This document shows, piece by piece, positions 14,262 through 21,102 of a stretch of DNA of 23,438 nt. The notes below the pieces were generated by a model that worked only from the letters and a program-made list of their open reading frames with translations, did not search any database and was not told the DNA's origin. This DNA is from Firmicutes bacterium UBA1739 (GTDB lineage: Bacteria; Bacillota; Clostridia; Peptostreptococcales; Anaerovoracaceae): assembly GCA_002315385.1 (NCBI GenBank), contig DCHZ01000035.1, positions 1-23,438 on the forward strand, written 5' to 3'. The position numbers and the translations under genes were made by a program. Position 1 is the first letter of the stretch. The number at the start of each line of letters is the position of its first letter.

Positions 14262-15536
14262 TTATTCTGTCGGATGAAGAAGTCCGATATCGTTTCTGTG
14301 ATGTGCACCTTCGAAGTGAATTTTCGCCGCAAGTTCGTATGCCTTTGCTCTGGCCTCGTCATGAGTTGCACCGTAGGCAGATGCACCCAGGACTCTTCCG
14401 CCGGAGGTAACCACCCTGTCGCCGTCAAACTTCGTTCCGGCATGGAAAATTACCAGGTCATCATCCCCATCGGCAGCATCAAGTCCGGTAATTTCACGTC
14501 CCTTGGGATAACTTCCGGGATAGCCTTCGGAAGCAAGGACAATGGTAACCGCGCGTCTGTCACTCCATTTGATTTCCTGTTCGGAGAGTTTATTGTCAAC
14601 TACAGCTTCCATTATTTCAAGAAGGTCGGAATCCAGACGCATTAAAACAGACTGGGTCTCGGGATCGCCGAAGCGGTTGTTGAATTCAATTACTTTCGGG
14701 CCGTTTGAAGTAATCATCAGACCGACGAAAAGAACACCTTTGAAATCGAGACTGTCTTCCTGAAAGCCTTTCAGTGTAGGCTGAAGTATTTCATCCATAA
14801 TCTGTTTTTCAAGCTCAGGTGTGAAAACAAGGCTCGGAGAATATGAGCCCATTCCTCCGGTGTTGGGACCCATGTCATCGTCAAATATTCTCTTGTAATC
14901 CTGAGCGGATTCCATAGGGACTATCGCATGCTCGTCAACAAAGCAAAGCATTGAAGCCTCTATTCCTTTGAGACATTCTTCCACAACAATCAGGTCACCT
15001 GCAGAACCGAAAATTCTGTCTCCCATCATATCATCAATGGCTTTCTGTGCCTCATCCGCATTCTGAGCAAGCACTACGCCTTTTCCGGCAGCGAGACCGT
15101 CCGCTTTGATAACCATAGGATAGCCGTAAATACCGATGTTTTTTTCAAGTTCTTCTTTTGAGGTAAACTCCTTATATTCTGCGGTAGGAATATTGTGTCG
15201 GGCAAGAAAAGCCTTTGTAAAAGCCTTACTGCCTTCCAGGCGGGCACATTTCTTATTGGGGCCGAAGGCTTTGATGCCGATTTTTTCCAGTTCGTCTACT
15301 ATGCCCATAAAAAGGGGAACTTCGGGACCGATAATTGCCAGATCGATTTCTTTCTCTTTTGCATATTTGCATATTTCGGGAATATCTTCGGCAGATATAT
15401 TCGCACATTCGGCAATTTTCGCTATGCCTGCATTTCCGGGAACGCAGTAAAGTTTATTTATTTCGGGACTTTGGAGAAGCTTCCAGCAAATGGAATGTTC
15501 TCTTCCGCCGCCGCCCACTACTAAAACATTTTTCAT
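14262..15536 (-). CDS. purD: Phosphoribosylamine-glycine ligase (GAR synthetase)
   Basis: Second step of purine synthesis: ATP-dependent joining of glycine to phosphoribosylamine, made by PurF in the same operon. 424 residues from the ATG at 15536, chosen because AGAGGAG lies 5 bases before it; a GTG two codons upstream overlaps that site and is unlikely. ATP-grasp enzyme: N-terminal VLVVGGGGREHS, VIKADGLAAGKGVVLA (ATP), GPNTGGMGSYSP, and EFNNRFGDPETQ (Mg/ATP ligands). Last gene of the pur operon, followed by the terminator. Confidence 0.96.
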   Translation of the reverse strand: MKNVLVVGGGGREHSICWKLLQSPEINKLYCVPGNAGIAKIAECANISAEDIPEICKYAKEKEIDLAIIGPEVPLFMGIVDELEKIGIKAFGPNKKCARLEGSKAFTKAFLARHNIPTAEYKEFTSKEELEKNIGIYGYPMVIKADGLAAGKGVVLAQNADEAQKAIDDMMGDRIFGSAGDLIVVEECLKGIEASMLCFVDEHAIVPMESAQDYKRIFDDDMGPNTGGMGSYSPSLVFTPELEKQIMDEILQPTLKGFQEDSLDFKGVLFVGLMITSNGPKVIEFNNRFGDPETQSVLMRLDSDLLEIMEAVVDNKLSEQEIKWSDRRAVTIVLASEGYPGSYPKGREITGLDAADGDDDLVIFHAGTKFDGDRVVTSGGRVLGASAYGATHDEARAKAYELAAKIHFEGAHHRNDIGLLHPTE

Positions 15537-15574
15537 AAGCACTCCTCTTTCACAAGTATTTCATATTTAAGAGT

Positions 15575-15623
15575 ATTCCGGTGGAGCCGGACTCCGGAAT
15601 ATACCGTTCAGAATCCGGAGCCG
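15575..15623 (-). other. Alternative hairpins in the purH-purD spacer
   Basis: Two stems share bases and cannot form together: ATTCCGG/CCGGAAT (15575-15581 with 15594-15600) and a longer CCGG-CTCCGGA stem with one bulge (15587-15599 with 15612-15623). No T run follows. The arrangement resembles a switchable or processing structure, but no ligand or factor is implied. Confidence 0.45.
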
Positions 15624-15639
15624 GTCGTTTATTGTATTA

Positions 15640-17172
15640 TCAGTGTCTGAAATGACGCATTCCGGTGAATACCATTGCGATGCCAAGTTCGTTGCACTTC
15701 TTAATAGATTCCTCATCTCTGACAGAACCGCCCGGCTGGATTATTGCGGTTACACCGGCTTCTGCGGCCATTGTCACACAGTCGTCAAAGGGGAAGAAAG
15801 CATCGGAAGCGAGAACTGTTCCTCTGGTATCTTCGCATGCGGTTCTTATAGCTATTTCGAGGGCACCTACTCTGTTAACCTGTCCGGGACCCATGCCTAT
15901 GGTTTTACCGTTTCTTACGAGTACGATTCCGTTGGATTTGATATGTTTTACTACCTTCATACCGAAAATCATATTTTTCATTTCCTCTTCGGTAGGGGCT
16001 TTTTCGGTTACGACTTTAACGTCTTCTTCGTTATAAAGCGCGTTGTCTTTTTCCTGAACCAGAATTCCTCCGGCAACCTTCTTGATATCAAGGCCGGACA
16101 TATCCTTCTCCGAAATAGCCGGGAGCTCCAGCAGTCTGATATTCTTTTTCTGTGTCAGAATTTCCAGAGCTTCCTTTGAGAAAGACGGTGCGATGATTAT
16201 TTCAAGGAATATTTTTTTCATCTCATCGGCAACCTTAGCGGTGATTTCTCTGTTTGAAGCAACGATTCCGCCGAATATTGAAACAGGGTCTGCTTCGTAA
16301 GCTTTGATATAAGCATCATAAATATCGTCGGCAATACCGATTCCGCATGGATTAGCATGCTTTACGGCTACGATAGCCGGCTCGTCAAATTCTCTGAGGG
16401 CCTGTACTGCCGCATTCGTGTCGTTGATGTTATTAAATGAAAGCTCTTTGCCGTGAAGCTGTTTTGCATTGACCAGATCTCCTGCCTGCGGGCGGATTTC
16501 TTTGTAATAATATGCTTTCTGGTGAGGATTTTCGCCGTAACGGAGATCCTGAGCTTTTTCATAAGTAAGAGTAAGATTATCCGGAAGACCGAAACCCGCT
16601 TCGGTTCTGAGGTAGTCGGAAATCATAGCATCATAGCTTGCTGTATGCTGGAACACCTTGAGTGCCAGCTTATATTTTGTCTCATATGATACAGAGCCTT
16701 TTTCTTTAAGCCCCGCAATTACCGCAGGATAGTCAGCCGGATCACATACAACAACCACATCCTTGTGATTTTTTGCTGCGGAGCGGAGCATTGTCGGTCC
16801 GCCGATATCTATGTTTTCAATAGCTTCCGCCATGGTTACACCCGGTTTGAGTATAGTCTGTTTGAAAGGATAGAGGTTGATGGCAACGATATCGATGGGC
16901 TCAATGCCGAGGTCTTTTATCTGAGCCATATGCTCGGGCTTTTCTCTCATGGCCAGGATTCCGCCGTGAACTGCCGGATGCAGGGTCTTTACTCTGCCGT
17001 CAAGACATTCCGGGAAACCTGTTACATCAGATATACCCACTACATTTACTCCGCTGTCGGTCAGCTTTGATGCTGTGCCGCCTGTGGAAATTACTGTACA
17101 GCCAAGAGCTTCAAGTTCTCTGGCAAATTCGATTACTCCGGTTTTGTCGGAAACACTGATTAATGCTCGCAT
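15640..17172 (-). CDS. purH: Bifunctional AICAR transformylase / IMP cyclohydrolase
   Basis: The last two purine steps: formylation of AICAR with 10-formyl-tetrahydrofolate, then ring closure to IMP. 510 residues from the ATG at 17172, which has GGAGG before it; the frame is open a further 18 codons upstream but without such a site. The N-terminal cyclohydrolase domain (about 1-190) has SVSDKTG, STGGTASKL, GRVKTLHPAVHGGIL and NIDIGGPTMLRSAAKN. The C-terminal transformylase domain has DLRYGENPHQ, NNINDTNAA, the catalytic Lys-His in AVKHANPCG, and SDAFFPFDD. It also consumes the AICAR released by HisF/HisH. Confidence 0.96.
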   Translation of the reverse strand: MRALISVSDKTGVIEFARELEALGCTVISTGGTASKLTDSGVNVVGISDVTGFPECLDGRVKTLHPAVHGGILAMREKPEHMAQIKDLGIEPIDIVAINLYPFKQTILKPGVTMAEAIENIDIGGPTMLRSAAKNHKDVVVVCDPADYPAVIAGLKEKGSVSYETKYKLALKVFQHTASYDAMISDYLRTEAGFGLPDNLTLTYEKAQDLRYGENPHQKAYYYKEIRPQAGDLVNAKQLHGKELSFNNINDTNAAVQALREFDEPAIVAVKHANPCGIGIADDIYDAYIKAYEADPVSIFGGIVASNREITAKVADEMKKIFLEIIIAPSFSKEALEILTQKKNIRLLELPAISEKDMSGLDIKKVAGGILVQEKDNALYNEEDVKVVTEKAPTEEEMKNMIFGMKVVKHIKSNGIVLVRNGKTIGMGPGQVNRVGALEIAIRTACEDTRGTVLASDAFFPFDDCVTMAAEAGVTAIIQPGGSVRDEESIKKCNELGIAMVFTGMRHFRH

Positions 17173-17250
17173 TTTATTACCTCCGATTATTATTAAAACT
17201 GCGATGAGGAGAAGCTTCGTCTCCACTGATATAATTGTTACTGTTTACCG

Positions 17251-17298
17251 TAAATTCAGGCTGAAATAAAGCTGTATCGGTAATATGAATTTAGCCTG
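17251..17298 (-). other. Alternative inverted repeats in the purF-purH spacer
   Basis: Two competing pairs: TAAATTCA/TGAATTTA (17251-17258 with 17286-17293) and CAGGCT/AGCCTG (17257-17262 with 17293-17298). They share bases at both ends. A further small hairpin, GGAGA/TCTCC, lies at 17208-17224 near purH. No T run was seen. Confidence 0.4.
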
Positions 17299-17301
17299 TT
17301 G

Positions 17302-18729
17302 TTATTCTTTTCCGTCCCAGCAGTAGGTACAGAGTTTACACGAATCCACCTGAACGGAATCCAGAAGGTTTTCGAGAGTCTGGTATTTCAGACTGTCAAA
17401 TCCGGATTTCTCGCGAATCCGTTCCACCATTGCGGCATGCTTTTCGGATGAGGAATCCGCATATTCGGCAAGAACCTCCGGTGATAATTCATCGGTGTCT
17501 TCGAGCTCGGCAATGACTTTTCTGGAAATAAGCTCCATTTCCGAAACCGAACGTGAGAAGTTCAGATATTTGCAGCCGTACATTATCGGCGGGCACGCGG
17601 AACGGATATGAATCTTTTCCGCACCGTTTTCGTATAAATATGAAAGAGTTTCTCTGAGCTGAGTGCCTCTTACGATGGAATCGTCAACGAGAATAAATTT
17701 TTTGCCTTCAATGATTTCCTTATCGGGAATAAGCTTCATCCTGGCTATGAGATTTCTTGTCTTCTGCTGAGAAGGCATGAAGCTTCTCGGCCAGGTCGGA
17801 GTATATTTGATAAGGGGACGGGCATAAGGGATATGTGAATAATGTGAATACCCCAGAGCGTGTGCTATTCCGCTGTCCGGAACTCCCGCAACGTAGTCGA
17901 CATCGGCAGCATCCGGATCATTCTTATCCATTTCCGCGATATGGGCGCCGTTCCGGTATCTCATGTTTTCAACATTTTTTCCTTCATAAATTGCTGTGGC
18001 ATAACCGAAATAGGTCCATAGGAAGGTGCATATTTTTACATCTTTTTCGTTCGGCGCTGCCACTGTTTCGACACCGTCACAGGTAATCTTCACGATTTCT
18101 CCCGGAGCAAGCTCTCTGAAATATTCATATCCGAGGTTTACAAATGAAAAAGATTCGGATGCAACGCAGTAAGCGTCCTCTTTTTTTCCTATTATTAACG
18201 GTGTACGACCGTGATAGTCTCTTGCGGCGTATAATCCGTCTTCAGCCAGAAGAAGCATAGTCATGGAACCGGAAATCTTTTTCTGCGCATAACGGATGCC
18301 TTTTACGATGTTTATACCTGTTGAAATCAAGGCCGAAACCAGCTCGGTATTGTTAATCTGGCCGCCGCTCATGGACATAAACTGATTGTTGCCGCTGAGA
18401 ATGAGATCTTCCACTATATCATCTTTGTTGTTGATAATGCCCACTGTACCGAGGGAGTAATGACCCAGCTTGCTGTATACTGTCAGAGGCTGCGGGTCTG
18501 TATCGCTTATGGAGCCTATGCCCATATATCCTGTCATCTCATCCATTTCTTTTTGGAATTTTGTCCGGAAGGGGGCACCTGCTATGCTGTGAATGCTTCG
18601 GTCAAAGCCGTTTTCCCCGTATACGCACATGCCGCCGGCTTTTGTTCCCAGATGTGAATGGTAATCAACTCCGAAGAACAGATCCATTACACAATCGTTC
18701 TTTGAAGCTACACCAAATAAACCGCCCAT
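17302..18729 (-). CDS. purF: PurF-like amidophosphoribosyltransferase with degenerate glutaminase domain
   Basis: Expected role: PRPP to 5-phosphoribosylamine, the first purine step. 475 residues. The phosphoribosyltransferase half (about 230-450) looks intact: AGVPDSGIAHALGYS, RSFMPSQQKTR, and the PRPP loop ILVDDSIVRGTQ (346-357). Cysteines 234, 386, 464 and 467 match the four Fe-S ligands of the Bacillus-type enzyme. The N-terminal Ntn-glutaminase half (1-220) keeps the fold pattern but not chemistry. It starts MGGLFGV, so the nucleophilic Cys is Gly. By eye alignment the conserved Arg after GIGHV is gone (GIGSISDT), the oxyanion HNGN is TVGI, and the Asp of SDSE is Asn (NNTE). AAAGGAG precedes the ATG, and no upstream in-frame Cys start exists. 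It probably uses free ammonia or a partner's ammonia. Its place between purN and purH supports a real purine role. Confidence 0.88.
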   Translation of the reverse strand: MGGLFGVASKNDCVMDLFFGVDYHSHLGTKAGGMCVYGENGFDRSIHSIAGAPFRTKFQKEMDEMTGYMGIGSISDTDPQPLTVYSKLGHYSLGTVGIINNKDDIVEDLILSGNNQFMSMSGGQINNTELVSALISTGINIVKGIRYAQKKISGSMTMLLLAEDGLYAARDYHGRTPLIIGKKEDAYCVASESFSFVNLGYEYFRELAPGEIVKITCDGVETVAAPNEKDVKICTFLWTYFGYATAIYEGKNVENMRYRNGAHIAEMDKNDPDAADVDYVAGVPDSGIAHALGYSHYSHIPYARPLIKYTPTWPRSFMPSQQKTRNLIARMKLIPDKEIIEGKKFILVDDSIVRGTQLRETLSYLYENGAEKIHIRSACPPIMYGCKYLNFSRSVSEMELISRKVIAELEDTDELSPEVLAEYADSSSEKHAAMVERIREKSGFDSLKYQTLENLLDSVQVDSCKLCTYCWDGKE

Positions 18730-18828
18730 TGTTTTTCTCCTTTAAATGTATTCTGAGGCGGTGAAAGCCTGTTTCCGATGATTCAGTCCGGAAGCAGATG
18801 TTCCCGCCGTATTTATTATTGATTCAGT

Positions 18829-18844
18829 GACGGAAGATTCCGTC
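18829..18844 (-). other. Hairpin in the purN-purF spacer
   Basis: A perfect GACGGA/TCCGTC 6-bp stem with a 4-base loop, 13 bases past the purN stop in the direction of transcription. No T run follows. It is one of several hairpins found between the pur genes. Confidence 0.4.
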
Positions 18845-18857
18845 GCTGCAGTTATGA

Positions 18858-19448
18858 TTATCGTTCGGCTTCGGCAATTTTTTTTACCGCACCGGTCAGT
18901 AATCTGTGTTCCGTTATAAGAACCCTTGCCGCCAGAGTATCGGCAGTGTCATCGGGAAGAACGGGAACCTGTTCCTGCAGAATAATCTCTCCGGTATCGA
19001 TTCCTTCATCCACATAATGCACTGTGGCTCCGCTGACTTTTTCGCCGGCCGCAATTACAGCCTCGTGGACATGCTTTCCGTAAAACCCTTTTCCGCAGTA
19101 TTTGGGTATAAGGGAAGGGTGAATATTGATTATCTTTTTCGGATAAGCCCGGATTATTTCAGGTCCTACGACACTCATGTATCCTGCGAGCACAATAAGG
19201 TCAGTGTCCTTTTCTCTGAGAAGACTGAGTATTTTTTCCGTTTTAACCGCATTGTCCGGGTAATCTCTGCTGCTTACAACATAACCCGGAATATTGTGTT
19301 TTTCTGCCCTTTCCAGAGCAAAAGCCCTGCCGGAGCTGGAAATAACCTGAACGATTTCCGCATCCGGAATCAGGCCGGATTCCACCGCATCGATTATCGC
19401 CTGAAAGTTTGTCCCGCCGCCGGAAACCATTACAGATATTTTCAGCAT
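18858..19448 (-). CDS. purN: Phosphoribosylglycinamide formyltransferase (folate-dependent)
   Basis: Transfers a formyl group from 10-formyl-tetrahydrofolate to GAR. 196 residues. Visible: VMVSGGGTNFQAI (phosphate loop), LAGYMSVVGP, the catalytic Asn-His of INIHPSLIP, and the conserved Asp in VDEGIDTGEII. AAGGAG precedes the ATG, and the start overlaps the purM stop by 7 bases. No formate-dependent PurT is in the window; use of folate suits an anaerobe that charges tetrahydrofolate with formate. Confidence 0.96.
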   Translation of the reverse strand: MLKISVMVSGGGTNFQAIIDAVESGLIPDAEIVQVISSSGRAFALERAEKHNIPGYVVSSRDYPDNAVKTEKILSLLREKDTDLIVLAGYMSVVGPEIIRAYPKKIINIHPSLIPKYCGKGFYGKHVHEAVIAAGEKVSGATVHYVDEGIDTGEIILQEQVPVLPDDTADTLAARVLITEHRLLTGAVKKIAEAER

Positions 19449-20476
19449 AACGTAACTCCTTCGCCTTTGATGATTTCTCCGATAACGAAAGGAGTCTCGC
19501 CTGCGGCAGCCAGAATTTCCAGAGCTTTGTCCTTATCGGAAGCATTTAATATGAACATCATGCCGATACCCATATTGAATGTGGAGAACATTTCTTTTTC
19601 TTCAATATTTGCGCATTTTGCAATATATCCGAATACTTTCGGAACATCCCAGGTACCCGTATTGATTTTTACACCGAGTCCCTCAGGGATGATTCTCGGA
19701 ATATTTTCGAAAAATCCGCCGCCGGTAATGTGAATAATACCGTTTGCCGTAATTTCCTTTGCCAGCGCCTTGCAGGGTTTTGTATAAATTCTTGTAGGTC
19801 TGAGCAGAGCTTCTCCGAGAGTTTCTCCGAGCTCCTCAACGTAATCCGAAACCTTCATACAGAGCTTTTCAAAAAATACTTTTCTTACTAAAGAGTAACC
19901 GTTGCTGTGGAAACCGCTGGAGGAAATACCTATAACCACATTTCCCTCTTTAATAGATGAGCCGTCTATGATTCTGCTTTTATCAGCCACGCCGACTGCA
20001 AAACCGGCCATATCGTATTCGCCATCGGAATAGAAATCAGGCATTTCCGCGGTTTCGCCGCCTACTAAAGCACATTCTCCGAGAACACAGCCGTCGGCAA
20101 TACCTTTTACGATATCAGCGACTTTTTCGGCCCTGACATGGCCTGTGGCAATATAGTCGAGGAAAAACAGCGGTTCCGCACCCTGACACAAAATGTCATT
20201 GACACACATTGCAACGCAGTCCTGACCGACGGTATCGTGTTTATCTGTCAGAAATGCGATTTTAAGTTTCGTTCCCACACCGTCTGTACCGGCAACCAGA
20301 ACCGGTTCTGTCATATTCTTAATATCGAGTCTGAAAAGGCTGCCGAAGCTGCCGAGACCGGTCAGCACGTTTTTGTTGAAGGTTTTTTTAACATGGTCCT
20401 TCATCAGAGAGACTGCTCTCTGGCCTTCAACTGTATCCACTCCGGAGTCTTTATAGGTAATTTTTTCTTCATTCAT
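19442..20476 (-). CDS. purM: Phosphoribosylformylglycinamidine cyclo-ligase (AIR synthetase)
   Basis: ATP-dependent closure of FGAM to aminoimidazole ribotide (AIR). 344 residues from the ATG at 20476, which has AAGGTG 6 bases upstream; the open frame extends 11 codons further, into purE, and that part is unlikely to be translated. Motifs: ITYKDSGVDT near the start, VAGTDGVGTKLKIAF, GQDCVAMCVNDILCQGAEPLFFLDY, GCVLGECALVGGETAEMP, GISSSGFHSNGYSLVR, and HITGGGFFENIPR. It belongs to the PurM/PurL/SelD ATP-binding superfamily, so it shares a fold with PurL upstream. Confidence 0.96.
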   Translation of the reverse strand: MNEEKITYKDSGVDTVEGQRAVSLMKDHVKKTFNKNVLTGLGSFGSLFRLDIKNMTEPVLVAGTDGVGTKLKIAFLTDKHDTVGQDCVAMCVNDILCQGAEPLFFLDYIATGHVRAEKVADIVKGIADGCVLGECALVGGETAEMPDFYSDGEYDMAGFAVGVADKSRIIDGSSIKEGNVVIGISSSGFHSNGYSLVRKVFFEKLCMKVSDYVEELGETLGEALLRPTRIYTKPCKALAKEITANGIIHITGGGFFENIPRIIPEGLGVKINTGTWDVPKVFGYIAKCANIEEKEMFSTFNMGIGMMFILNASDKDKALEILAAAGETPFVIGEIIKGEGVTLC

Positions 20477-20486
20477 AACATTCACC

Positions 20487-20966
20487 TTAATCCTGCATTT
20501 CCGCATCAATTTTTAAAACGTCTTCTTCCATCTTAATTTTATAGGCTTTCATCTTTTCCCGAATTTCAGGATATTTTACAGAAAGAATCTGTACAGCCAG
20601 AATGCCGGCATTTTCCGCTCCGTCGATGGCTACGGTGGCTACGGGAACTCCTTTCGGCATCTGCACGATGGAGAGAAGTGAGTCCAGTCCGTCTAAAGTG
20701 GAGGATTTGATCGGAAGACCTATTACCGGAAGCGGTGTATAGGCCGCTATTACTCCGCCTAAATGAGCGGCTTTTCCTGCTGCGGCTATGATAACCTCAA
20801 TGCCTTTTTCTTCGGCGGTTTTTGCAAAAGTCTCCGCTGCGGCAGGTGTTCTGTGAGCTGAAATAACTCTTGTTTCATAATCAATACCGAATTCTTTTAA
20901 TATTTTCTGGGTTCGCTCCACCACCGGAAGGTCGGATTTGCTGCCCATAACAATGCCAACTTTCAT
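20487..20966 (-). CDS. purE: N5-carboxyaminoimidazole ribonucleotide mutase (PurE, class I type)
   Basis: Forms CAIR, the carboxylated imidazole intermediate. 159 residues. Motifs: GIVMGSKSDLPVV, the active-site SAHRTP, and LDGLDSLLSIVQMPKGVPVATVAI. The loop reads AAGKAAHLGG, a small variant of the usual AGGAAHLPGM. SAHRTP places it with class I enzymes, which normally work with PurK. No purK is in the window; it may be elsewhere or absent, as in some anaerobes living at high CO2. It starts 136 bases after purL and ends 10 bases before purM. The ATG is preceded by GAAAGGAA. Confidence 0.94.
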   Translation of the reverse strand: MKVGIVMGSKSDLPVVERTQKILKEFGIDYETRVISAHRTPAAAETFAKTAEEKGIEVIIAAAGKAAHLGGVIAAYTPLPVIGLPIKSSTLDGLDSLLSIVQMPKGVPVATVAIDGAENAGILAVQILSVKYPEIREKMKAYKIKMEEDVLKIDAEMQD

Positions 20967-21026
20967 TTGCTGTTCCTTTCTGTTTTTTGTAAAAAACTGT
21001 TCATCTTCTGATTCTGTCGAATTTCC

Positions 21027-21093
21027 GCAGGGGGAGAACAGACAATGCCGGAGCCGCCGACATCGCTGTGATTATGAAAATTTCTTCCCCTGC
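21027..21093 (-). other. Long imperfect stem in the purL-purE spacer
   Basis: Twelve bases at 21027-21038 pair with 21082-21093 with one mismatch (GCAGGGG/CCCCTGC plus an A/G-rich extension). The interior holds a further GC-rich segment (GGCGGCTCCGGC on the - strand). The structure fills most of the 136-base spacer. No T run was seen. Confidence 0.45.
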
Positions 21094-21102
21094 AGACGAT
21101 AA

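Noticed and set aside
18906..19733. 275-codon + strand frame opposite purN and purM
   Set aside because: Antisense shadow crossing two recognised genes; long only because of codon bias on the coding strand.
20477..20509. Upstream start of purM overlapping purE
   Set aside because: The ATG at 20476 has a good ribosome binding site and matches the family N-terminus.
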